NCBI RefSeq assembly: GCF_900114915.1
Contig: NZ_FOUS01000003.1
Coordinates: forward strand, 1-64,000
DNA: 64,000 bases
Source: Bradyrhizobium sp. Rc3b
Lineage (GTDB): Bacteria > Pseudomonadota > Alphaproteobacteria > Rhizobiales > Xanthobacteraceae
Direction: 5' to 3'
The position numbers and the translations under genes were made by a program. Below are positions 50,771-59,391 of the stretch, piece after piece. The notes beneath the pieces are model-generated. The model saw nothing but the letters and a program-made list of their open reading frames with translations, was not told the origin of the DNA and did not search any database. The stretch's first letter is position 1; each line of letters begins with the position of its first letter.

Positions 50771-52117
50771 TCAATTTCGCGAGACCAACAGTTGGGGCAC
50801 GACTGCTCCGGTCGGCAGACGCAGCGGCTCCGCCACGTCCGCAAGCCGCCTTGCCCTGATAAACTCCTCGCCCAGGCCGAGCGTCGCGAGCGTCACGGCG
50901 GCGACGGCGATGCGGAAGCCGAGTGCCGCGTCGACCAGGAGCATCAGGGTTGCCGCCCAGCTTCCGGCAAAGAACAGCACGAACCATTTCAACGCGCGGC
51001 GCTCGTCAACGAGATCTTGCACGCGGGGCGTCGGCACTCTGCCCATCACCGGACCGTAGGTCTCGAGCCAGGTCAGGAACGGGACGATCTTGTAGAGATT
51101 GGCGAGCACGAGGCCAGTGAGCCAGCCGAACGCGCCGAGAAAGGCGAGCGCCCCGACATGCGACGGGAGAGAACCGGTCGCAACAAACGCGGCGCCGAGG
51201 ATTGCGACCGCAACCAGGCTCGCCAGCGCAACGAGGCTCATGCGTGTATTGAGCTCGAGCGCGCGGCGCTTGCGGGCTCTGTACAGGCCGAGCATGTCGC
51301 GGCCGTAGGCGATTAGCGACAGCAGCGCCGCAACTCCTGCCAGCAGAAGCGCCAAATTCACCCCGGTCGCGCGCCTGAGTGCGAGCACGCCGCCGACAGC
51401 TCCGACGGCCAGCGCGGCAACGCCGGCAAGCCAGGCCAGCCGGCCCAGCCGCGCATCGCCGTCGGGCGCGAGCATGAACATCGCCAGCAGGCGATAACTG
51501 ACGCCCATGGCCGTGAATGTCAGCCATCCGCCAAGCCCGGCAATCGCATGGATCGGAACGCCGGACACCAGAAGGTCCGGCCATTGCGCGCCGATAGCCG
51601 TTCCGGACAGCACCAGAGAGAACATGCCGCCGAATGCCGCCGTGACACAGATGCAGGCAAGCCCGGCTGCGACGAACCGCGCAGGCCCCGGCAGCGGGCG
51701 GGCCGACCAGAGTGTCATGCCGAGATTGGCAACGACCAACGCGAAACCGGCAATCAGCAGGCTCGCGCCGACCGGAAGCAGCCAGGGCGGCCCGGTGAAG
51801 TGCCCGCCAAGCGTCAGGAAGCCCGCGAGCAGGATGGTTAGCCCAAGCGTCAGCAGCGCCAGAGCCGGCAGTATCCAGCGCTCCGCATAGAGCGGCCTTG
51901 CGACCAGCACCGGCACGAACTGGAACAGCGCGCCACACAAGACCGTGCTCAACCAGCCGATGCTGACCATGTGCACGATGACGAGCGTGTCCGGGCCGCC
52001 GATGTCGTGGTTCGGAAAACCGAACCCGGCGACAACAAGCACTTCCGCAAGCAGCAGCCATACGATTGCGACCGCGAAGTAACTGATGGCCCATCTACAG
52101 AGGCTGGTTCCAATCAC
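50771..52117 (-). CDS. multi-pass membrane protein, heme-copper oxidase subunit I-like
   Basis: A 448-residue protein with about twelve transmembrane helices. Conserved His-containing helices such as LVIVHMVSIGWLSTVLCGALFQFVPVLV and GVPIHAIAGLGGWLTFTAMGVSYRLLAMFM recall cbb3/NorB-like subunit I proteins and the small-family relatives near NnrS. Catalytic His ligands are too few for a true oxidase. The GTG at 52117 has GGGAAG upstream and yields a clean first helix; the longer frame to 52204 is polar. Nitric-oxide or nitrite metabolism is the probable setting. Confidence 0.7.
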   Translation of the reverse strand: MIGTSLCRWAISYFAVAIVWLLLAEVLVVAGFGFPNHDIGGPDTLVIVHMVSIGWLSTVLCGALFQFVPVLVARPLYAERWILPALALLTLGLTILLAGFLTLGGHFTGPPWLLPVGASLLIAGFALVVANLGMTLWSARPLPGPARFVAAGLACICVTAAFGGMFSLVLSGTAIGAQWPDLLVSGVPIHAIAGLGGWLTFTAMGVSYRLLAMFMLAPDGDARLGRLAWLAGVAALAVGAVGGVLALRRATGVNLALLLAGVAALLSLIAYGRDMLGLYRARKRRALELNTRMSLVALASLVAVAILGAAFVATGSLPSHVGALAFLGAFGWLTGLVLANLYKIVPFLTWLETYGPVMGRVPTPRVQDLVDERRALKWFVLFFAGSWAATLMLLVDAALGFRIAVAAVTLATLGLGEEFIRARRLADVAEPLRLPTGAVVPQLLVSRN

Positions 52118-52190
52118 GGCTTGCTTCCCGCGTGCGACACGAAACCCGTGTCGGCACCCGAAAAGGTAAGCAGTTGCAGTCACGACCACT

Positions 52191-52204
52191 TTGTCGAGGC
52201 GCAA
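52191..52204. promoter_or_regulatory. weak FixK/NNR-like site upstream of the oxidase-like gene
   Basis: TTGT-N6-GCAA lies 74 nt upstream of the GTG start of the membrane protein. It preserves the TTG...CAA ends, but its inner bases are poor. Confidence 0.3.
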
Positions 52205-52243
52205 ACTCCGGCGCCTTTGGCGACTGCCGACATCAGCATCTGT

Positions 52244-52879
52244 TCAGGGCAAGACCAACTTCTTGCGGATCGCATAGCGGACGAGCTCAGCGGTGGACGA
52301 CATCCTGAGCTTGCGCATGGCCGAGGCGCGATGGGTCTCGACGGTCTTCACACTCAATTTCAGGATGGAGCTGATCGACCTGTTGGTATGCCCCTCCGCG
52401 ATCAGCTGGACCACGCTCTGCTCGCGCGAAGTCAGCAGCATGTCGGTCCGATTCTCCTTGTTGCCCTGGTAGTCGTGCAGCAGCCTCTCCAGCAGGATGC
52501 TGGTGAAGTAAGGCCTGCCGTCCAGCAGGGCCTCGATGGCGGAAATGAGGTGCTTGCGTGCGTCTGACTTGAACAGAAACCCGCGTACCCCGGCCAGAAT
52601 GGCTTCAGTCAGAAGCTCTTCGCTCTCGTGCATCGTCAGGATCAGAACCTGCGCGCCAAGGTGGAGTGCCTTGAGGCGGCGACTGACCTCCAACCCGTTC
52701 ATGACCGGCATGGAATAATCGACGATCACGATGTCCGGCCTGGTCTCGAGCGCCAGCGCGACCGCCTGCTCGCCATCGGTCGCCACGCCGCTCACGATCC
52801 AGCTGGAATGCGCTTCGATGATTGCACGCAGCCCGGAACGCACAACTTCATGATCATCCGCAATCAAGATGCGTTTCAC
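52244..52879 (-). CDS. NarL/FixJ-type response regulator 1
   Basis: A 211-residue regulator: receiver domain with KRILIADDHE, phosphoacceptor Asp in DIVIVDYSMPVMNG, and TMHESEELLTEAI; LuxR-type helix-turn-helix LTSREQSVVQLIAEGHTNRSISSILKLSVKTVETHRASAMRKLRM at the C-terminus. The GTG at 52879 is chosen as the canonical receiver start. It is a paralogue of the next regulator upstream and is probably phosphorylated by the kinase at 53.7-54.9 kb. Confidence 0.92.
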   Translation of the reverse strand: MKRILIADDHEVVRSGLRAIIEAHSSWIVSGVATDGEQAVALALETRPDIVIVDYSMPVMNGLEVSRRLKALHLGAQVLILTMHESEELLTEAILAGVRGFLFKSDARKHLISAIEALLDGRPYFTSILLERLLHDYQGNKENRTDMLLTSREQSVVQLIAEGHTNRSISSILKLSVKTVETHRASAMRKLRMSSTAELVRYAIRKKLVLP

Positions 52880-53047
52880 CGTGTCGTTCCCGTTGGCCGA
52901 CCCTTGCGCTTCCGGGCCGATACCGGCAGCAAACCGGCAGCACAGTCGAACGATCATAGGGAGCGTGGCTGGAATCGTTATCCCACAAAACCCTGATATC
53001 TCCGGGCGAAGGTACCGACGCCCGTATTGCTCGCCGATATCGCCGTT

Positions 53048-53671
53048 TCAAGCCTCGACCAGCCCGGTCCGAACGGCGTACCGGACCAGCCCCGCCGTCG
53101 AGTTCACTTCCAGCTTGCGCATCGCTGCTGCCCGATGGGCCTCGGTGGTCTTGACGCTGAGGTCGAGGATCGCACTGATGCCCTTGTTGCTGTATCCTTC
53201 CGCGACCAGCTTGACGACCAGTTGCTCGCGGGCCGTGAGTTCGTGATGCCGCTCGCCGTTGGTCCGCGGCGCATGGTCGAGTTCGGTCTTCCGGGGCCAG
53301 AATGGCCGGTGCAGCAATAAGGCTTCGACAGCTGCGACAAGCAGCTTGTTGGCGTCGGACTTCACCAGGAATGCACGCGCCCCCGCCTCGAATGCTTGCT
53401 GGGCAAGCAAGCCCGAATTGTGCACCGTGAAGATCAGCACCTCCGTCTGCAGCGGATACTCTCTGATCCGCCGCGCCACCTCGACACCGGTCATGCGCGG
53501 CATCGAGAAGTCGACGATGGCGACATGGGGCCGGCTTTCGATCGCGGCTGCTACCGCCATGCCGCCGTCATTCACCTCGGCGACCACCTCCCAATCCACC
53601 CGTTGCTCGAGCACCGCACGCAAGCCCGACCGTACCGCCTCATGATCATCCGCGATGAGAATTCGCTTCAT
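53048..53671 (-). CDS. NarL/FixJ-type response regulator 2
   Basis: A 207-residue paralogue of regulator 1 (KRILIADDHEAVRSGLRAVLE, Asp in HVAIVDFSMPRMTG, LuxR HTH LTAREQLVVKLVAEGYSNKGISAILDLSVKTTEAHRAAAMRKLEV). A 168-nt gap separates them. Two output regulators next to one kinase suggest branched signalling or a recent duplication. Confidence 0.92.
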   Translation of the reverse strand: MKRILIADDHEAVRSGLRAVLEQRVDWEVVAEVNDGGMAVAAAIESRPHVAIVDFSMPRMTGVEVARRIREYPLQTEVLIFTVHNSGLLAQQAFEAGARAFLVKSDANKLLVAAVEALLLHRPFWPRKTELDHAPRTNGERHHELTAREQLVVKLVAEGYSNKGISAILDLSVKTTEAHRAAAMRKLEVNSTAGLVRYAVRTGLVEA

Positions 53672-53731
53672 GGCAGAGCACTCCGAATCCGCATCGGCGA
53701 TGGGCCGTGACTCCGGCCCGCCGCCCCGCGG

Positions 53732-54940
53732 TTAGTGTTTTTTCGCTGATTGTGCGCCTGCGCGGGCCCTTGCATTTGTCGTGGCCCCGCGGCGATTGGC
53801 CCTGTTCGCCGGGGGAGCATAGGGAAATACTGCACACAGCACCGTGCCGGCATGCCGCGGCGCGCGACTGGATTGGATGTCGAGCGTACCTCCGATCTCG
53901 TGCAGCCGCGCTTGCATCGCCGGAATTCCGACACCAACAGAGACCGCGCTCCTGCCGAAACCCGGCGGGAGCCCAATTCCATTGTCGCTGAGCGTCAGGT
54001 GAAACCGGCCGTCCGCGGTATCGATGACGATGGCCACCTCGGTCGCGTTCGCATGACGGAAGACGTTCGTCAGCGCTTCCTGGACGACCCGCAGCAACGT
54101 TCGTTTCGTCTCGTAAGGCAACCGATCCACATCCGGCACGATGTCGACACTCGCGCGCAACGACGTGCGCGCCGCAAATCCCTCCGCGTACCGCTCGATC
54201 GCAGCCTTCAGGCCCTCACCGGCGAGGTTCCGGGGATGCAGCAGATAGGCAAAGGCGCGGATTTCCCGGAGGGCTTCATCGATCGATGCATCGATTTCGT
54301 CGCAGAGCCGCTCGGCCAAGTCCGGTTCGCCGATGCTGCTCCGGATCCGCATGAGACCGAGACTCGCGGCAATCAGGTGCTGGCAGGTCGAATCATGGAG
54401 ATCGGAGGCTATCCGCTGCTGGATGCCTTCCTGGATCGATACCAGGCCGAGATTCACGTCGAGCCCGTTGCCCTGTCCGACCCCGCTCTCGAACGCGCGG
54501 CTGCGCAGGGCGCGGTGGCTGCCGATCAAGCGAACCGCACCACCACACGAAGATTGAACGACCGGAGTTACTACCGTTTCGACGTTCCGGGGCGAGCCAC
54601 CGAACGCGAGACGCTGCCGGATCCTGATTTCCGCTCCTTCCGCAACGCACGCCCCCAGCGCCTGGCAGACGATTCTAGCGTCGTCCGCGTTCATGCAATC
54701 GAACACATCCATGTCGTAGACGTCTTCCGGCGAGAGACCGAGCCGGGACCCAAACTCCGGATTGATCGCCTCATAGACGAAGCGCCCTTCAGGAGACGGA
54801 CGCACGACGAAGAGGAGATCAGCCGAAAACGTCCAATAGAGCGCTTCGATCGATTGTTCCGAACCTGTCCGCAGCCAGTTTCCGAGGCCGGTTCGATGCG
54901 ACTCGCTGGCGGGGGAGACATGTACCTTCACGATACGCAC
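53732..54940 (-). CDS. PAS-HisKA_3 histidine kinase
   Basis: A 402-residue soluble NarX/DegS-type kinase. There is a PAS-like sensor at ~30-160 (LLFVVRPSPEGRFVYEAINPEFGSRLGLSPEDVYDMDVFDCMNADDARIV), then HisKA_3 with RIASDLHDSTCQHLIAASLGL (His phosphoacceptor) and HATPase_c (VQEALTNVFRHANATEV, LSDNGIGLPPGF, GIPAMQARLHEIGGTLDI). The tail is Arg/Ala-rich. The start is GTG; an ATG is not available. It has no membrane helix, so it senses a cytoplasmic signal such as redox or a diffusible ligand. Confidence 0.9.
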   Translation of the reverse strand: MRIVKVHVSPASESHRTGLGNWLRTGSEQSIEALYWTFSADLLFVVRPSPEGRFVYEAINPEFGSRLGLSPEDVYDMDVFDCMNADDARIVCQALGACVAEGAEIRIRQRLAFGGSPRNVETVVTPVVQSSCGGAVRLIGSHRALRSRAFESGVGQGNGLDVNLGLVSIQEGIQQRIASDLHDSTCQHLIAASLGLMRIRSSIGEPDLAERLCDEIDASIDEALREIRAFAYLLHPRNLAGEGLKAAIERYAEGFAARTSLRASVDIVPDVDRLPYETKRTLLRVVQEALTNVFRHANATEVAIVIDTADGRFHLTLSDNGIGLPPGFGRSAVSVGVGIPAMQARLHEIGGTLDIQSSRAPRHAGTVLCAVFPYAPPANRANRRGATTNARARAGAQSAKKH

Positions 54941-55289
54941 TCACTCTTCTCCGGCGACATCGCGACGCTGACAACAGCATCGCTTGTGTCCGTTCGCCTG
55001 TTCGGGGACATCTCCCCTCGCCGGCTCGCGGACGCGCCTTGGAGCCGATCCGACTATACACCCCGGAATCGTCCTACAACAAGAGGTAGCATTTCCATGG
55101 GATTAAAATCTTGAATCCGCGACACGCCGTCTGCGCTGCGCGACGAAAGCGGTTCTGCGCGTTCGAATTTGCCGCAACAGAGATTAAAAATGCGGAGTTC
55201 CGAGGCAGCGGAGTTCGGAGACAGCGGAGTTCCGAGACAACGAACTCCCGCGCCGATAGGCGGCCATGCCTACCAGCGTACCGATGACG
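54941..55289. other. intergenic region with tandem repeat, upstream of the kinase
   Basis: No gene is seen in these 349 bases. They contain a small hairpin at about 55003-55018 (GGGGA/TCCCC) and the 3 x 16-bp repeat described separately. The kinase promoter should be here. Confidence 0.5.
55192..55239 (+). repeat. 3 x 16-bp tandem repeat
   Basis: Units at 55192-55207, 55208-55223 and 55224-55239 begin gcggagttc and differ by one or two bases. A partial inverted copy (gaactccc) follows. It lies just after a small exported-protein gene that ends at 55290 on the minus strand. Confidence 0.8.
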
Positions 55290-55544
55290 CTAGCGGCTGC
55301 CGCCACCATTTGCGCCGGACTTCCTCCTGCGTTCCGTCCTTGCTTTCGGAGCCGCTGGAGGCGGTGCAATCTGCAGGGGATGCGATGGCGGCGTCAGACG
55401 GTTTGTCGCGGCATCGTCCCGAAGCGCATCGGTATCAAGACGCTGGCTTCGATCGACGGCGTCACGCGGATCGGCGGCGGCAACGGATGCCGCCGCGATG
55501 CCCACAACAATGCCGATCAACAGCGACAAGCCTCTTGCGTGCAT
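55290..55544 (-). CDS. small exported Pro/Arg-rich protein, 84 aa
   Basis: An 84-residue protein with a signal peptide (MHARGLSLLIGIVVGIAAASVAAAD) and then a polar, Pro/Arg-rich tail (PPPAAPKARTERRRKSGANGGG). AGAGG lies 10 nt before the ATG, and the start is 14 nt downstream of the outer-membrane-protein stop, so they are one unit. No family is recognised. A periplasmic or wall-associated role is inferred only from the signal. Confidence 0.65.
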   Translation of the reverse strand: MHARGLSLLIGIVVGIAAASVAAADPRDAVDRSQRLDTDALRDDAATNRLTPPSHPLQIAPPPAAPKARTERRRKSGANGGGSR

Positions 55545-55558
55545 CGATCGGATACCTC

Positions 55559-56380
55559 TCAGAATGCGAAGTCCAGACGAGGGCCGATGCGAACGTCCCT
55601 ATATCGCCGTAGCGGCACGTTCGACGTTCGCGCCTCGTACAGCACGGTCGTCGTGAGCGACAGATTGCTGGCAAAATTATACTTCAGACCGACGTCCGCC
55701 GAATAGAGCTGATCGCGCCGCCCGCTATTGAGTCCATCGGTGAACCAGTAAGCTTCGAACAACGGCGTGCTCACAATCGACCATTTGGAATCGAGCTTGA
55801 CCTCGATACCGAGCACGGCGTCAAAGCGCCAGCGGCGCGCCTCCGCCAGGTCGGAAAATCGATAGGTCAGGAGCAGCAACGGCGAAAACGTCGCGTTGTT
55901 GAAGCGGAAGTCGCGCGCAACCGAGCCCATCACATCGTTCGAGGTGAAGGCGAGGTCGCGGTAGATTCCGTCAAAATCGTAGCGATGCTCGTAAATGGCG
56001 GAGAAGCGCCAGCCGTCCCAATTCTGGGTCAGGCGCCCGCCCATCCGCGCGACGGCAAAGTTGCCGTCCTTCTCCCGCGAAAACGCTTCATATTGCGCGC
56101 GTGCATAGAGGCGGTACGACAGGTCATTGCTGAGGTTCCCGTCCAGCCGGACGCTCACGTCGGGCACGTAGTAAACGTCCGACTTGCGGTTGTCGCGGGT
56201 AAACAGGGCGTTGTCGGTGAAGGTGGGCGCGATGGAACCGACGACGCTCCAGGATGGTACTGAGGTGTACGGCACAGGAGCCGCGATCGTCTTGAGCTCG
56301 GTGACATCAAGGTCGGCTGCACCTGCCGTGCTCGCGCCGAGCAGACCAAAGATCGGCAGAAGAATTCTGGATCTTCGCAT
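55559..56380 (-). CDS. outer-membrane beta-barrel protein
   Basis: A 273-residue protein with a signal peptide (MRRSRILLPIFGLLGASTAGA) and alternating aromatic/hydrophobic strands typical of a beta barrel: YVPDVSVRLDGNLSNDLSYRLYARAQYEAFSREKDG, WRFSAIYEHRYDFDG, YSADVGLKYNFASNLSLTTTVLYEAR. It ends in DFAF with a C-terminal Phe for BAM recognition. The specific family is not identified. It is transcribed before the small exported protein. Confidence 0.8.
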   Translation of the reverse strand: MRRSRILLPIFGLLGASTAGAADLDVTELKTIAAPVPYTSVPSWSVVGSIAPTFTDNALFTRDNRKSDVYYVPDVSVRLDGNLSNDLSYRLYARAQYEAFSREKDGNFAVARMGGRLTQNWDGWRFSAIYEHRYDFDGIYRDLAFTSNDVMGSVARDFRFNNATFSPLLLLTYRFSDLAEARRWRFDAVLGIEVKLDSKWSIVSTPLFEAYWFTDGLNSGRRDQLYSADVGLKYNFASNLSLTTTVLYEARTSNVPLRRYRDVRIGPRLDFAF

Positions 56381-56525
56381 GGTGTCCCTCGATGGCTGTC
56401 GCGTGCATCGGGATTCGCGTCAGGCTGTGACACGATTGTGGCGTGTTAATGTTCTCTGACTAAATCACGGGTTGATAAAATCGATCATCGTTTCGTAACA
56501 GGCCGCAGTGACCGCTGATGCGGGC

Positions 56526-57788
56526 CTAATAGTCGACCGCGTCCCTGGTGATCGGACAACTCATGCAATGACCACCGCCGCGACCACGTCCGAGTTCCGC
56601 ACCAACGATGGTGACGACCTCGATGCCTTCCTTGCGCAGCAGCGTGTTGGTGTAGGTGTTGCGGTCATAGGCGAACACGACGCCAGGGGATGCGCAGACG
56701 AGATTGGCGCCGCTATCCCACTGGGTCCGCTCGCGCATATAGGCATTTCCACCCGTCTCCACCACGCGCAGCTTCTTCAGCCCAAGCGCCTCTGCGACGA
56801 CCTCGACGAAGGGCTTTTCGTCCTTGCGCAGCTCGATGCCTGCGGAGTTGTCGGCCGGACGGTAGGAAAATGCCGCGATATTGTTGACGATGTCCGGATA
56901 AAGCAGCACGCAATCGCGATCGGCGAATGTGAAGACCGTATCCAGATGCATCGCCGCTCGAAGCTTGGGCATGGCAGCCACGATCACGCGCTCGGCCGCC
57001 TTCTTCCTGAACAGGGCGGCAGCGAGCTGGCTGATGGCCTGCCGCGAAGTACGCTCGCTCAATCCGATCAGCACGTTGCCTTTTCCGATCGGCATCACGT
57101 CGCCGCCCTCAAGCGTCGCAAGGCCGTGATCCTGTGTCGGATCACCCCACCAGACATTGACCTTGCCGGCGAAATCCGGATGGAACTTATAGATCGCGGC
57201 GGCGAGGATAGGCTCTTCGTGGCGCGCCGGCCAGAACAGCGAATTCAGCGTAACGCCCCCGTAGATCCAGCAGGTCGTATCGCGCGTGTACAGGGTGTTG
57301 GGAAGGGGCGGCAGAAGATACTCGGTCATGCCGGCCGCTTCCCGGATGAGCCTGAGCGTCTCGCCGCCGCGGGCTTCTGGAAAGTCCTGGGTCGACAATC
57401 CGCCGATCAGCGTCTCCGCCAACTCGCGCGGCTTGAGGCTTTCCAGATAGCCGCGCAGCTCGTCGATCAGGCCGAGGCCAACCTGATTGGGGATCACCTG
57501 GTTGTCGAGGATCCACGTCCTCGCCTCCGGAATCGCGACCGTGTCGGCGAGGAGATTGTGCATCTCGACGACTTCGATTCCGCGGTCGCGCATCTTCTGC
57601 ACGAAATCGAAATGATCGCGCTTGGCGTTGTCGACCCATAGGACGTCGTCAAAGAGCAAGGTGTCGCAGTTCGTCGGCGTCAGACGTTGATGGGCCCGCC
57701 CCGGCGAACAGACCAGCACCTTGCGCAGCTGGCCGACTTCCGAATGAACACCGAAGGGAATCCCTGCATCCGATGTCTGCTTTGTCAT
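56526..57788 (-). CDS. arcA: arginine deiminase
   Basis: A 420-residue ArcA, hydrolysing arginine to citrulline and ammonia. The catalytic Cys is C408 in [13 protein letters not shown]; further active-site pieces are [22 protein letters not shown] and [13 protein letters not shown]. The ATG at 57788 is chosen; earlier in-frame residues are Arg/His shadow. It follows arcD by 26 nt. arcB and arcC are absent from the window, so ATP-yielding completion of the pathway, if present, is encoded elsewhere; acid or low-oxygen arginine use is likely. Confidence 0.95.
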   Translation of the reverse strand: MTKQTSDAGIPFGVHSEVGQLRKVLVCSPGRAHQRLTPTNCDTLLFDDVLWVDNAKRDHFDFVQKMRDRGIEVVEMHNLLADTVAIPEARTWILDNQVIPNQVGLGLIDELRGYLESLKPRELAETLIGGLSTQDFPEARGGETLRLIREAAGMTEYLLPPLPNTLYTRDTTCWIYGGVTLNSLFWPARHEEPILAAAIYKFHPDFAGKVNVWWGDPTQDHGLATLEGGDVMPIGKGNVLIGLSERTSRQAISQLAAALFRKKAAERVIVAAMPKLRAAMHLDTVFTFADRDCVLLYPDIVNNIAAFSYRPADNSAGIELRKDEKPFVEVVAEALGLKKLRVVETGGNAYMRERTQWDSGANLVCASPGVVFAYDRNTYTNTLLRKEGIEVVTIVGAELGRGRGGGHCMSCPITRDAVDY

Positions 57789-57814
57789 GAGGCCTATCTC
57801 CGGAACTGCTCCGC

Positions 57815-59248
57815 TCAGATCGTGATGTAGCCGGTGGCCAGGCCATGAACGCCGACGACCGCGCCGATCGCAACGACAATGAAGATGATCCACTCGGCGA
57901 AGGTGAAGACTCTCGCCTTCTGCTCGAGGCGCGCCCACAAATACAGTGCCGTGCCGGGCGCGTAGAGGATGGCCGACAGCAGCAGATATTTCATTCCGGC
58001 CGCATAGATCAGGAAGAGCGTGTAGATCAGCGCAATGCCGGTAAAGATCAGCCCGCTTCGACGCGCGTCCGGGCGCTTCTCATAGGTCTCGCCCCGCTTG
58101 ACCAGCAAGAGCCCGTAGGCGGCGACCAGGAAAAACGGGATCAAATTCATGACGCTCGTCAGATTGAGCATCAGCGAGAAGGCGTCCCGCGACCAGTAGG
58201 TGCTGATGACGAAGAGCTGGACGACGATGTTGGTCAGCCACAGCGCCGCAGCCGGGACCTTGTTCTCGTTCTCGGTGCCGAACAGGGCCGGCATATCCCT
58301 GGTGCGGCCCGCGGCCGAAAGAACTTCGGTGCAGATCAAGCTCCAGGCGAGATAAGCCCCGAGCACCGAAACCAGAAGTCCGATGCTGACGAAGACCGCG
58401 CCCCAATGCCCGACCACGGCCTCCAGCACCGCCGCCATGGACGGCTGTCGCATCTCGGCGATGTCGGCGCGCGGCAGCACGGCGTAGGGCAGCATGGTGA
58501 CGAGCACCATCAGGCTGGTCACCATCACAAAGCCGATGATCGTCGCCGCGCCGACATGGGATCGTTCCTTGGCATAGCGGGAATAGACGCTGGCCCCCTC
58601 GATCCCGAGGAACACGAACACCGTGACCAGCATGGTCGCGCGGATCTGCTCGAAGAGCCCCTTGTCCGGCATGCCCTCGCCGCCCCAGAAATTGTCGCTG
58701 AACTGGTCGGCCTTGAAGGCGAAGATCAGGATGACGATAAAGACCAGGATCGGCACGATCTTGGCGATCGTCACGATGGTGTTGATCGCGGCGGCCTGTT
58801 GCACGCCACGCAGGATCATGAAATGGAAGAGCCAGATCCCGATCGAGGCGACGATGATGGCGGTGACGGTATTGCCGTCGCCGAACACGGGAAAGAACGC
58901 GCCCAAGGTCGACTTGATCAGGACCCAATACGACACGTTGCCAATGCAGCTTCCCATCCAGTAGCCAAGCGCCGAGAGGAAGCCGGGATAATCGCCGAAA
59001 CCCGCTTTCGCATAGGCGTAGACACCGGCGTCGAGTTCAGGCTTTCGCTCTGCCAATGACTGAAACACGCGCGCCAGCGTGTACATGCCACCACCGGCGA
59101 TGCACCAGGCGAAGATGGCGCCGAATGGACCGGTTGCGATGCCGAAAGTGCGCGGCAGTGAGAAGATGCCGGAACCGACCATGGAGCCGACCACCACGGC
59201 CGTCAGAGCAAACAGCGAAAGCTTCTGGATCGACGGCGTCGCGCTCAT
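57815..59248 (-). CDS. arcD: arginine/ornithine antiporter-like APC transporter
   Basis: A 477-residue amino-acid/polyamine antiporter with about twelve helices: [90 protein letters not shown] and [28 protein letters not shown]. The arginine-in, ornithine-or-citrulline-out function is inferred from arcA next door. The ATG at 59248 follows a gap holding a 12-bp dyad. Confidence 0.88.
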   Translation of the reverse strand: MSATPSIQKLSLFALTAVVVGSMVGSGIFSLPRTFGIATGPFGAIFAWCIAGGGMYTLARVFQSLAERKPELDAGVYAYAKAGFGDYPGFLSALGYWMGSCIGNVSYWVLIKSTLGAFFPVFGDGNTVTAIIVASIGIWLFHFMILRGVQQAAAINTIVTIAKIVPILVFIVILIFAFKADQFSDNFWGGEGMPDKGLFEQIRATMLVTVFVFLGIEGASVYSRYAKERSHVGAATIIGFVMVTSLMVLVTMLPYAVLPRADIAEMRQPSMAAVLEAVVGHWGAVFVSIGLLVSVLGAYLAWSLICTEVLSAAGRTRDMPALFGTENENKVPAAALWLTNIVVQLFVISTYWSRDAFSLMLNLTSVMNLIPFFLVAAYGLLLVKRGETYEKRPDARRSGLIFTGIALIYTLFLIYAAGMKYLLLSAILYAPGTALYLWARLEQKARVFTFAEWIIFIVVAIGAVVGVHGLATGYITI

Positions 59249-59337
59249 GTGAAGGCCTCGGACCGCGAACGATGGTCGGCGCAGCGGCCGCGTCGCTCGC
59301 TGCGAGCCGGACGATGCGCCGTGGAGCGCGCATGGCC

Positions 59338-59349
59338 AATCAGGTGATT
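59338..59349. promoter_or_regulatory. 12-bp dyad upstream of arcD
   Basis: AATCA-GG-TGATT is a perfect inverted repeat 90 nt before the arcD start. No regulator is known for it here. Confidence 0.3.
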
Positions 59350-59391
59350 ACCTAGTCGAGGTCCGGGATTACCCTCACCGCCCACACGCCC

